A stretch of 64,000 bases of DNA from Baylisascaris procyonis (taxonomy: Eukaryota; Nematoda; Chromadorea; Rhabditida; Ascarididae), in assembly GCA_037389465.1 (NCBI GenBank), contig JAZARR010000088.1, forward strand, positions 2,356,001 through 2,420,000, in the 5' to 3' direction. A program made the position numbers and the translations under genes. This document shows positions 1-11,710 of this stretch, in pieces. The notes under the pieces were generated by a model. The model did no database searches and was not told where the DNA came from. It saw only the letters and a list, made by a program, of their open reading frames with translations. The stretch's first letter is position 1; each line of letters starts with the position of its first letter.

Positions 1-340
1 CGCTGAAACGAGCTGCCGTTGGGTCTGTTGCGTGCAGATTGTTGTGATAGAGTTGTTGGGCGTTAGTTGTTGAGAAGTTGAAACCCTAAAATGCCGACAA
101 AAGGATTCTTAAAGCGGCGATAGGAGCAGCACTTAACAAAGATGCCGAGTATTTGTTTTCGGGTATGCTAGAATGAAATGAATGATGTAGTATTTTCGAA
201 ATTAAACACAAAGATGGTATCCTCATAGCGCATTTATTATTCCAAATTGCTGGGGAATAGACCGATCGGCGCATTTCATCACCGTACTTTTCAAATATTT
301 ATTATCTAAGTGAGGATCCCTTTGAGGGTTATATATCAAG
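1..340. other. Non-coding flank upstream of RTCB
   Basis: I see no convincing exon here on either strand. The stretch should hold the 5' untranslated region and part of the promoter of the RTCB gene. The bases just before its ATG (tatcaag at about 334-340) would fit a weak splice or trans-splice acceptor, but this is only a suggestion. Confidence 0.4.
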
Positions 341-3300
341 ATGCCACGAACATACGACGAGGAATGCAGCTATATCGAACGTGTATCCGAAGTGCAATTT
401 CGCATCAAGAAAGGTTTCGTACCGAATATGAATGTAAGGATATGTTCGTAAATTTCTTTTCATTACTTATTCATCACTTTTATCTTACTTTTAAGATCGG
501 TGTTGTAAATAAAGTTTGCATTCTAGTTGCGAGGATTTCTTAGGCATGTTTTGAAATCTTAATTGTGTTCTCTTATATTTTCGGTTACTTAGTCGGTGAT
601 TTTCGACAATCTGTGGTGAAGATTATTCTGTTTTATAGTATCTGATATAGATATGCATATCAGGATCACATAAGCGTAACCGTTCCACTCTTCTCGTTCA
701 GATTATAGGTAAATATTCATAAGAGAGATCGTAGAGTGTATTTCTAAACAGACAGTTATGAACAAAAACGGAGAACCTAGTGAACCACGTCTTTTCCACT
801 GTTCATCTGAAAAAACCCCTGAAAGTTATCGTAGTATTATGGGATTGTGTGTGTTTTTTCCATTATAAAGCTAAAAAAAGATTTCATGTCCCTGAAGTGC
901 TACATTCCTTTGTTAAAATCATACCTGGCCAACAAAAATAACTCTAACTCTGCAAACTTTCATTCAGCTATTTGCAGATGAATTCACAATTGTGGAATTT
1001 TATTCCGTAATTCTATTTATATCACTTTATTTACGTGCATATAAACGAATTGGATGAAGAAATTAAGTTCATAAATTTTGTTCGGTGATATTATATGACG
1101 ATGCAGTTGTGATGCATGTTTATAACACAGTGGTTTAACTTTGCGCATAATTTAATAACGTAGTGATGGTCATCAGGCTGCTTATAAATTATCAGATTTG
1201 AGTTCGCAATCGATGTTATTTATAACACACATCATGTTAACGTTATTGTCTTCTTGACATTGATTTTAAAGACATAATTGGGCTGTATAAATCCTATTGG
1301 GTATAATCTTGCACTATCTCTTTTTCAGGTTGAGGGACGATTCTATGTGAACAAAGCACTTGAAAAGCTGATGTTCGACGAATTAAGGAATGCGTGCCGC
1401 TCTGATGGAATTGGTGGATTTTTACCAGCTGTACGGCAAGTGGGCAACGTAGCCGCCTTACCTGCCATTGTCTCGGTATTTTATTTTTTATTTTTTTAAA
1501 TTTTTTTTCAAGAAAAGAGCAGGACGAGATTGTCAGTAGTATTTTTTTTTAAATTTATTAATGATTGATTATCAATTGGCGAGTTTGTAATGCTTTAGTA
1601 GTAAAAATAATGAAAATCTTTTCTATGTAGTACTTTCGAGTAATATATGCAGTAATGTTTTTTTTGCGAACATTTTGCAAAGGCATTAAATGCGACGGCG
1701 GATCCGCACCAGAGACTGAAACTTCCCCACTCGAAGCTTATTCCACAAATGAATTAAAGAATTTCTAATGATAGATTTTTTTCGACCAAATTCAAACGTC
1801 GGTTTTTTTTTTTTTTTTAATCAAAGGAAAGCATCTTTTGAAGTGATTTTTTTGTGCTATAATGTACTCGTGCAGCAGAATACCTCTGGAGAAAACATAG
1901 AAAGTTGAATGATTATGTTTATTACGTACTTTTACAGTTTTATAGTGCGCTTTCTTATCTTCCTCATCACCTGCCTTCGCTATTCCATCCTTTTTTCTTT
2001 GGTGGTGGGGGGGGGGGGAAGAAATAGGATGGAGGGAGGGAGGGAAAAGGGAGCAGAAAAAATAAAGAATTCAAGTGGAAACTCAGCTAAAAAAATATAA
2101 GAACCATCAACGTTATACATAACGGTAATTAGATGCATTTAATCATTTTTCTTTTTTTGTCGTAGATCATAGGGAATCGGCATCATTCTCTCACCTAGAG
2201 ATACTTCTAATTTCGAAATCAGCTATTGAGAAGCGTTATAGCTGAGTTGTTCTCGACAATAAGTAGTTTTTTTTAAGCGTAATGACAATTCGTTTAGGTT
2301 GATGACTAAAGTTGGCAGTAAAATGAGTACAACTCTTGCCTTCAAAAATCATATGTAGTTGCTGCGTAATGTTGAAGCAGTTCACTTTCCAAGGCGCTTT
2401 ATTGCTGCACAAAGTGCATCGATGAATGACGAAGATAGATTTGTTTGAAGATATTTCGCCACGCAGAGAATCCAAATAAAACATCACATACACATTACGG
2501 GCGGAACCTATTATTAGTAAAAGGGATTTAGTAAGAAAGATTCAGCAATCTTTTAAAGACGATGGAGGTGGGAGAGGGCGTCGGGATATGTGATTACGTT
2601 TACAAGAACTGAATTTCATTTTTGCTTTTAACTGGTTCCGGAAATCCCGTTGACGTCTAGAAGATTTAAAGCAAATCCGTAGTTGAATATCATGGCTGTT
2701 CGTTTTCAGGCATCTATTGGACTACCGGATATTCATTCTGGATATGGTTTCGCAATTGGAAATATTGCTGCTTTTGATATCGCTGATCCACTATCAATTG
2801 TTTCACCTGGTATATTTTCTCGAACATTTTCAATAGTCCTTAGGCGCTACTGCAGATCGTTTCTGAAAATTGCTGATACTTCTGTAGGAGTCATTTTTTT
2901 TCCACGATGATCAGTGATCGATTTTTAAATCAAAACGTCGATTTTTATAAAAGGCACCAGTTGGAATTTATGGAGTGCTTTAATCGGGCAGATATGTGAT
3001 ATTGTGTCCTATGTATCTTTACTTCTGGAAATAGTTTTGCAATTCTAGGTTTTTGTGGGGGTGCATGTTAAATGGGAGTGATATTTCAAACTTTTCTAAG
3101 CTATTTTTTAAAAGACGCAAATTTTCTACCTCAAAAATATTTTTTACTTCTTTATTCATCGCCTTTCCTATTCGATATTTTCCACTCTTCGATTTTAAAC
3201 GACAGATCATCCCTTTGCTGAGTCCATCTCGATGCGTTAAGTTATTGCAGTGTGGTGTTGCAGAACAGCCGTGAAGGTTCACAGCCGATTCGCGTTGTAC

Positions 3301-6300
3301 CGCATTTCCACTGTACATAGTAATTTGTCGTAGATTTAATCTTCGGTGACTTGGATGCTGCACAAGAAATCTTCATTATAAGAGTATAGTCTTTTTCTCA
3401 TAAACATCTTCGATATAACATGTGGTATTCGATCTACAATCGATGAAAATGTATATTTGTTGAAATACTCTAAATTTTGCAAATCTTTTCGTTTCTGATA
3501 TCAGATCCATAATCCGCAATCACATCCAGATTTATGAGCGCCTACTTTAATAGTTACAGTGAACCAGTATCCGAACTTACCAATGAAAAAGCATAGATTT
3601 GTTAAGGCAGTGTCCTTAAGTAGCACTTTTTTGGGTTAATGCTACTAATCAGTATAATTTGTTTGAGGTGGTGTCGGTTTCGATATAAATTGTGGAGTTC
3701 GTCTAATTCGAACGAATCTCTCGGAGGAGGACGTACAACCAGTGAAGGAGCAGTTAGCACAGTCTCTCTTCGACCATATTCCTGTTGGCGTTGGTTCTAA
3801 GGGTATTATACCGATCGGAGCCCAACAGTTCGAGGTATATTTACCGTAAATTTTCAAGCAGTTCTTCTCTTGCCAATTTTTTTCTTTTAAGTTCTTTCCA
3901 GTATAATTATTATCTATGAATTTAATTAAAATAATTCTTTGAATATAGTTATACTTGCTGGATTTAAATTGTTCATCTGGCTAAGCAGCAAGACGGACTC
4001 TTACCTTCATCCTTCTTTGGAGATGTCATCTGAAATTATTGTTGTTGTCTACATGCTTCGATTATTGGGATTGGTCTCGAAATTTGTTGTTCAGCTCGAA
4101 CTATACTGCAGCAGAAAAATGCTGAAGGGAGAAGTATGGCGCACTTCCAGAGTGTGTGATGACAGTTCTTGGCTTGTATAAAAAATTTACTGCCGTGGAC
4201 CGACTTAAGGCCGTCAAACGAAACGCCGAATTGACGGCGGATAAATTTCCCCCGATCAGCAGATATTTAAATATTTGCACTACAAAATGCCTTTAATCGT
4301 TCATTGTCACAGGTTCTGTAAATCTCATAGTAGTGGCCTTATCACGTTTAATTGCTTCGTTTGTTGCTATTTTGAAGCGCATGTGGTGAGAGAGTGCCTT
4401 CCATTAATTCGCATGCTGTTGTCTAGAAGTGTCAATAGAGCGTGTAGGATTACAGGAAAAGGTATAGTCGTGTGATACCAGAATAAACGATAACCGTACA
4501 ATACTCAAAGACATGTTAGTTACAGTCTAACATTGATTATAGGAATAGAGGATTGTTTCCGTTTACGCCAACCTCAGCCTCTTTACCTGTTTGTTTGACC
4601 TTGCCGATTCTTTTGTTTCTCTTTGGACATTGCATGTCATCAGCAGTTTTGCATGTCAGCAGTTTTGAGTCGGTAATCCCTTAACGCTCTTCCGATTTCA
4701 ATTCTTGCAATGGAATGGCTCGAAAAAAGTATAACGTTGCTTGCAAATCAGGCTTTCAAGACAATTGGCAGAACTAGATTCATGTATGGTTTGAGAGCTG
4801 ACCCTAAACCTTTCTTCGTTGCCTTGGTGTCCTAATTTCCTGAAATGGAGATGGTCATTGAAGCGAAACACTTATGATTTATAAGATCAATGTAACATTT
4901 TTCAGGAATGCCTTGAAATGGGTATGGATTGGACACTGCGAGAGGGTTACTCATGGGCTGAAGATAAGGAACACTGTGAAGAGTATGGGCGCATGCTGCA
5001 GGCGGATGCATCGAAAGTCTCGCCGCGTGCAAAGAAGAGAGGACTTCCTCAGGTTTTTATTCTCTAGTTCAGTGCACATCATTTTCTGTCGTTTCAGTGC
5101 AGTAGTCAGTTTCTTTCTTCTTCATAGGATCGAAACTAGTTGTTCATGTAGCCAATGCATATACCCATCGAAGTCATATACATTAAAACCTTTTCATTTT
5201 CTAACTTCTCGTTTAGAATTTTTTTATTCTATAATAATTAGTAGGTATTTTCAGATGCTGACGTTCTTATTAAAATGGGCCACCCGTAGCTGTTGTCCCT
5301 TCAACTTCAACCGCGCTTTTGTGGCCTCTAACTACAGATGATCTGCATTTACATGATTGCTTGATTGTCAAATGAAAAGTTGTTGATTTTCAGTTGGGGA
5401 CATTAGGCGCCGGTAACCACTATGGTGAGGTGCAAGTGGTCGACGAAATATTCGACACCTACGCAGCCAGCAAAATGGGCATCGACCGTGTTGGTATGCT
5501 AGTTATTTGGTCTTTCAAGGCTCCCCTGGGGAACTAAAGATTGTACGTTATCATAAAGGGAACTGATGAAGCACTAATCCGCATTTCCGAGCTTTTTAGT
5601 GGTGATTTCTACTGATGTTATGTTTGAGATCGATTGCTGATTGATTAAATTCAGACGCTTTGAAAGATGCCAATTGGATGCATGAGGCTGTCATTGAAAT
5701 GTTCATGCTACTGCCACGGAGAGGAGCAAAATTTGGAGTTAATAAAAGTATAAGAAAAATGTTGGGCTAGTAGTGTTAGTTGACTGACTCATTGGTTGAC
5801 TCCGACACATCAAATCAATCACTATCCTCTCATCTCTTTTTCTCTGCGTCGTTTTTGTGAAAGTAAAGGTAAAGCATTTAGGTTGGTTCACTTTAATGAA
5901 AAAGCAGGCTGCAAAATCGCGTTAGAGAAATAGACTGAAGGATATTGATATATTCGTTTAAATGCGTTGCAAATTTCTGCCAATAATTTAAATTTTTTCA
6001 GTTTTTAGTTCAGATGCAGTTTTTCATTCAGCGATCATTTTCTTCGCTTTTTTTTCTCTCATTAAATGAGCAACTGAATTCATTCCTTTTATGTTTGAAA
6101 AAGTCTTTGCCAATTTTCAATATTAAGAGTTTTAAGGGCAGGTGTGTGTGATGATTCACTGTGGCAGCAGAGGTCTTGGACATCAAGTAGCGACCGATTC
6201 TCTAGTTGCTATGGAAAAGGCTATGAAGAGAGATGCGATCGGCGTCAACGATCGTCAGCTCGCATGTGCACGCATCACCTCTGTTGAGGGTACGTGACTC

Positions 6301-9300
6301 CATTTTAACGACGCTTTTCAAAGACAATCTGAATTCGTTCATTTGATGACTTCATCGACCCATAATCTGCCTCGGGTAAAAGCACTAATGATATTCGGGA
6401 TTCGCAGCGATGCGTTGCTTGAATAATTTTAATTTTTTATGTTTTTATTTTATTTTTATGATGCATTGCTCAAATGGCGGATAACTTCGGTTTGATGTTA
6501 ACTGTTAAGTGTGGGCTTCTTCTGTTGTCAATCGCGACGACCATGCTAAAATTAAAAGGAAAATGAGCCGCAATTTTCCTGCTATATTCGGTTTCTTTTT
6601 TGATGAGCATGTTCTTTTTTGCTTCTTTATCTCGCTTATGCCGCGCATAATTGGATGAGAATATATACCAGAAGTTCGAATAATTAAGCTTTATTATTGA
6701 CGTTCGTTCGCTTAAAACGTTTCATTTTCAGGACAGGATTACTTGAAGGGTATGGCTGCGGCAGCAAATTTCGCGTGGGTTAATCGATCATGCATGACTT
6801 TTTGTGCACGTCAGGTAAATTTTGCAGTTCAGTCCTCTGCGCATCATTTTCAATTCTAGTTTATTGCCTTAATCCCTTCTTTATTCTTAAGTTGAGTGAT
6901 TATTCCACATGCTGTCATTTGTTTGTGTGAAATGGTGACTTTCATCCATTTCGTTATCGAGGCAGTGTAGTCTACATTTTATGCATGTAATAAGTAAATG
7001 AATGTACCACTTATTCTGAGGAATACTAATTTCGCTATATTTTGGCTTCTTAGTGTTTAGAAAATCTACAAGATGGTAGTTGCAGGCTTTTGCGAAGGTA
7101 TTTTCTATGTCGCCTGATGATCTTGATATGCACGTTATATACGATGTAAGTCACAATATCGCTAAAATGGAGGAACATTTGATCAACGACAGACCACGGC
7201 AATTGTGTGTCCACCGCAAAGGCTCCACTCGCGCGTTTCCTCCACATCATCCTCTTATTCCTGTTGACTATCAGCTTTCAGGTTGGCAGTATTAGTTCTG
7301 CTAACTTACGTTTAACCTTTAAAATATAGAGGTATTTTTCGCCCATGAAAGGTCAAATTAGGACTTCTATGCCAGTTGACGCACTGAATAATCACAATTT
7401 ATTTAGTGATATTGGAAGAGGCAAGTCAGAAATATAATTTCTGCGACGTGTTCTTCATGAAAGCTAATGTTCTTTTGCTACTTAATAACCTTTAGCGAGT
7501 AAGGTTTTAGATTTCTTTCGATTATAGCTGGTTTTTTGGGCAAGCCAAAGTTTAGCAGTGAAATGCTGTTTAGCCTTATTAGGATAATTGAGGTGGCTTA
7601 CAAGGGCAATAAATGTAATATTGGGCTGTTCACCTCCTCCCGTTCCTCACTTCTTCAGTCCTAGTTTCTTATGCTTTACCACTAATGTGCGGTATTTCCT
7701 ACCTTCGAGATAAAGGAAACAAAATATTTTCTTCTCCCACTGATTTTCATTGATTGCGAATATAACACTTCCATCAAATTTGAGTGACTTACCAATGAGG
7801 AGGTGGTTGAAAATTTTTTTGAATTGGGACAGTCACTCATTCCATGTTGGAGTGGATGTTAGAATACATAAATAAGATTTCGTCGCATTCTACGCACTTT
7901 TATCCTCTTATCGATTTGGCGGGCTGTTCTGCTACAAAATGCGATACGTTTATAGGTCAGCCGGTTTTGATCGGTGGTACGATGGGAACGTTCAGCTACG
8001 TACTCACGGGCACACAGCAGGGAATGAAGGAAACTTTTGCAACCACCTGTCATGGAGCCGTATGTTTTATCCGCGTATTGTTTAATTCTTTGATGGGCAG
8101 GAAGCATTCTTGTTTCATTAACCGGCTGATTTGCGCGTTGTATTTAATCCATATTTTTGAAGAGCATGCAGATGTTCCCGACTGTCGACTTGGTTTGCAG
8201 GGGAGAGCGTTGTCAAGGGCTAAATCACGACGCAATATTGATTTCCAAGAGGTGTTGGATCGTATGAAAGCGAAGGGTATCTCGATCCGTGTCGCCTCGC
8301 CGAAGCTTGTCATGGAAGAGGTACTGTCGTTGTTTCTGTTGCTCTCATTTTTAGCTAATGCTAAAATTTTTAGCAGTTCAGGGCATCGATGATCCTTTGA
8401 GTTACTTGCCGCCGTAAAATCCGAATGCTATCGTGCCAACTGTTTACCGTCTCAAAAAGTGTTTGAATGTTTTGATTTCGGTTGCCCCGGAATTGTTGAT
8501 AGCGATTCACATAAATGCAAGTCTATGCTTAATAACGATTTATGATGGTATGTATTTAGTGCCTAAGATCTTCTACTTCTCACTGCTCACTTTGAGCAGT
8601 AAGTATGTGCTTAAGCAGAACGGGGTTTTCCAGTAACACCATGTAGGAGCGAGTATTGAATAATTTTTTGATAACGTGGAGGATCGGGACTTTAGGATTG
8701 CGAGGTTCAGAGTAGAGTAATATTTTAAGCGCAAAGCTCCATCTTTATATGCCTGTAGGTCTGTAGCCCACCAAATAAGCGATGTTCCATTCTTAGAGGT
8801 GCATACCTTTTTAAAAAGATCATCAATAAGTCCTCTATTCACCCGCTCCTCCAAATTCGAGTGGGAGATAGCAATAGGTTGCAGCCTAATTTCGGATTGT
8901 GTTCGCAACGAAGCAAAAACTTAATGCCAAAATGGAAAAGGAAAGATTTAAAGGTTCAGAAAGAAGCGAGGAGAGGAATTCTTCAATCTGGCATCTTCCC
9001 ATGCTTGGTTCATCATCCGAGGTCGCAATAGGGCCCAGATAAGGGGCGATAAAGGTGGGGATGCACGCCTGCATAAATTATCCCCCCAAAAGACGATCAT
9101 CCCTGTGAAGAGGATCTTTCCGCTCTCATTCTTGCTCATCAGCATGTAATTTATGCATATTTAACAATTATTCGTTCAATGTAGACGACGGTTCCCTCTC
9201 TGACGTCATTAATTGTGCTTCAACATGTTTGTTGTTAGGCGCCTGAATCGTACAAGGATGTGACGGACGTCGTGAATACATGCCATGAGGCTGGCATCAG

Positions 9301-9346
9301 CAGGAAAACGGTCAAATTGCGTCCTATCGCAGTTATCAAAGGCTGA
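341..9346 (+). CDS. rtcb-1: RTCB, RNA-splicing ligase (tRNA ligase catalytic subunit)
   Basis: RTCB is the GTP- and Mn-dependent 3'-5' RNA ligase that joins tRNA exon halves and, in animals, seals xbp-1 mRNA after IRE1 cleavage. Exons: 341-433, 1329-1475, 2710-2809, 3668-3834, 4906-5052, 5394-5493, 6137-6289, 6732-6814, 7086-7281, 7956-8059, 8201-8320, 9239-9346. Every junction is GT/AG and every phase agrees. The sum is 1518 nt, 505 codons plus stop, equal to human RTCB. Metal and active-site residues fall at human numbers: Cys122 (FDINCGVR), His227 (LGAGNHYGE), His259 ([13 protein letters not shown]), His353 (YDVSHNIAK), and His428 (TTCHGA), the guanylylated residue. The C-terminus reads PIAVIKG. 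The ATG at 341 matches the start of the family. All parts needed for activity appear present. An extra candidate exon lies in intron 6. Confidence 0.97.
5655..5747 (+). CDS. Candidate in-frame cassette exon in RTCB intron 6
   Basis: A 93-nt stop-free block sits between RTCB exons 6 and 7. It is preceded by ttaaattcag and followed by gtataag. It starts in phase 1 and ends in phase 1, exactly the phase of the intron that holds it. Including it would replace the Gly252 codon and add 31 residues just before the [11 protein letters not shown] strand that carries His259. Known RTCB proteins have no such insert, so the constitutive mRNA should skip it. It may be an alternative exon or a chance open block; about 31 open codons is not rare by chance. 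Confidence 0.3.
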
Positions 9347-9658
9347 TCAAGATGCTTTCTTCGCTCCGACATTCGCTCAAAACACCGCAGATAATATTAT
9401 AAGGGTACGGCGGAAGTATTTTCCCTTCAAATGCTCGCTGATGAAATTGTTTCCTGCTCTTGTGGTCTGAATACGCAACGGGTAATTCTTGGCTCCGCAT
9501 CTTTCTGTAAGCCGGTGTCTTAGGTCGGTGCTTGCAGAACGTAGTCGGTTTGAGCTTCTTTTGAACCTGCACTGAGATGGAAGTCATATGAAAATCCGCA
9601 GATCTGGTCTTATAAGAGTTGATCTTTTAAAAACGTTATACTGTTTCGAGAGAAGTTG

Positions 9659-9664
9659 AATAAA
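9659..9664 (+). terminator. Possible polyadenylation signal of RTCB
   Basis: AATAAA lies about 310 nt after the RTCB stop codon on the coding strand. The position fits a nematode 3' end, but no transcript evidence is available. Confidence 0.4.
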
Positions 9665-10802
9665 TTTTTTATCTTTTGGGGCATTGTTGAGGTCACAACT
9701 TCTGGACATCATCCACAGCAGGGTCGTCCGCTGATCGTGTGCAGGTTATTTTTTGCATCCCTGTCTGCGCTTCTTTCATTAATTGATGGTCACTTTTTAT
9801 TGGGAGTGATGCTTTTCCTCCTTTTGTTTGATTGAAGTATGCTTGTCCGATGTTTCTAGTTTGCTGCTATAGATGCTCACTGCCATAATATTCCCGCCTT
9901 GCGCGTTGTGGCGATTGATATATTTTACAGTTGTTGTTCAGTCAGCCGGTTATGGGTTTATTTCGCGTTTCATACGATGCAAAATGTTGTTATGTAAGCA
10001 GTGATGATTTGATTCGATGGGGTATAGTTTTTGGAAGGTCACATTGCAACATTAACACTTGTGAAAGTCTGCAGTTGCAGTGAAGGCCCGCAGTTATACG
10101 TAGTGATTAGGAATTTAAGACAGTTGTACAAATGTTAGAAAGTTGACAGATTTGGGGGTTAGTGAAGCAGTTGTTGTTCCCTCTTAGGAGTCCTCTTTAG
10201 GGTATCGCTTTTATCGTACACTGACGCAAGTGTTGATGCTGCCATGCGGAAGTTGCGAGGGAAGTGAGTGGATTGTTTGGCTCAGTCAAATCTGGCCTTT
10301 TCGTCTTTCACCATATCACTTGCTTTCTTCAGAGTGAGCAATTCACTTCCGCAAATTTGCGCCGCCATGTTTCACTTCGCATCCACGGATGTGCAGAGCG
10401 CAGTAGATATTTATTGTCTATTGGAAAGCCCATTTGATTTTTTGCTAGTTGCAGTCACATTTTTTGTTGAGGTTACCAGATCTATGAGCAGAATGATATC
10501 CTCTGGATAGCGTTCGTTGTTCTATCCAAGTTGCTTTAACAATTTATTTGTTTCTTCCTTATTAACGCTGAAATTGTTTCATTTTAATGAAACATGTTTT
10601 CGTCCATTTTTTTGTTGACGTTTCGACGAAACTGACGATCCTATGACGCTTTGAAATAAAATTTGCGTCCATTCGTTAGTGCTCAGTACACGATGTTGCT
10701 TTTAGTCTCCTGATGTTGGAATGTTTGGTGGGGTACCTGTACAGGGATTTCAAGGTTCAAACAGTTTTACACTTGCTACAGTTGTTTGAACCAATTTCCT
10801 AA

Positions 10803-10804
<2 letters not shown>

Positions 10805-10864
<60 letters not shown>
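10805..10864. repeat. (TA)n microsatellite
   Basis: About 30 uninterrupted TA units in the intergenic region between the convergent RTCB and ZP genes. Confidence 0.95.
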
Positions 10865-10866
<2 letters not shown>

Positions 10867-11642
10867 CGTGCACTTCATGGATTACGCGTGATTACTAATG
10901 AGTTCGTGAGGCAAGGGAAAGCGGGATTTGAAGGGGTAATAATTGGATGATTCGGGCGAATTTCCATTTTTTTGTCCACAGTTATGATGATTTTCGCTGG
11001 CGTTTAGTGAGGAAATTTAGTGTTTCGTTTCGCAGTGATCATCGTTGTGGAATTTTTTGCTCTATCAGCTACCATCTTCGGAACTCAATATTATGACTTT
11101 CTTGCCATCAAATGAGTTGCTTCTGAGGGTATATTGGAAACGTTGAAATCCTTAAATGTCCACCCGGCGCGTTGTCATTTTAAAGTTTCAGTCAGAAGTG
11201 CGGTCAGGTGGTTGTTTAGAGGCTAGCGGTAGATGCTGCACTGCACCGCGGCAATTCTAAGAGAACCGTTTTGGGTAAACTATAAAATCCAGATTGTCCG
11301 TAACAGCAATCCAATTTCGACAGCACACAGGTTCTGATCCATCCTGCTTATCAGCAGGGTTTTTCAATCGGTTTTTGTGAGGTGGTGGTTGTTCCTTGGC
11401 TTGCCTCATTAGTGGGCCAATAGCCTTGTCTCATGTGCGCAATGAGTTGTGCTGTTTATCCATGCGTTGTCCATTCAATAGAAGTTATAGGTAGAAGTTA
11501 CTGCACGAGATATTAAACACTTTTATGCATATAAACTGCTTAGCTGATTACGTTCAGTTATCGGTGTTTCGGCACAGGTGAAGACATTAGAGAAATTGCT
11601 TGATTTTTGCGAATCCAAAATCTTGAAAAAAGTTCTGTTCAA

Positions 11643-11648
11643 TTTATT
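11643..11648 (-). terminator. Possible polyadenylation signal of the ZP gene
   Basis: AATAAA on the minus strand begins about 63 nt after the stop codon of the ZP-domain gene, a typical distance for a nematode poly(A) signal. Confidence 0.5.
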
Positions 11649-11710
11649 TAAGCATTACGTCAACGAGGCTGAGGCAAGATTGGTGGCGTCCGTTTTTTAG
11701 CAATCTCCAG

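Larger units (their letters stand above)
9347..11642. other. Convergent intergenic region between RTCB and the ZP gene
   Basis: This region lies between two genes pointing towards each other and should hold both 3' untranslated regions. It contains a likely RTCB polyadenylation signal near 9659 and a (TA)n microsatellite from about 10805. Short open frames occur on both strands but none shows a recognisable domain or consistent splice signals. Confidence 0.5.

Noticed and set aside
8573..9145. Minus-strand open frames of 62-111 codons in RTCB intron 11
   Set aside because: No domain or splice support; they may be remnants of an inserted element, but I could not identify one.
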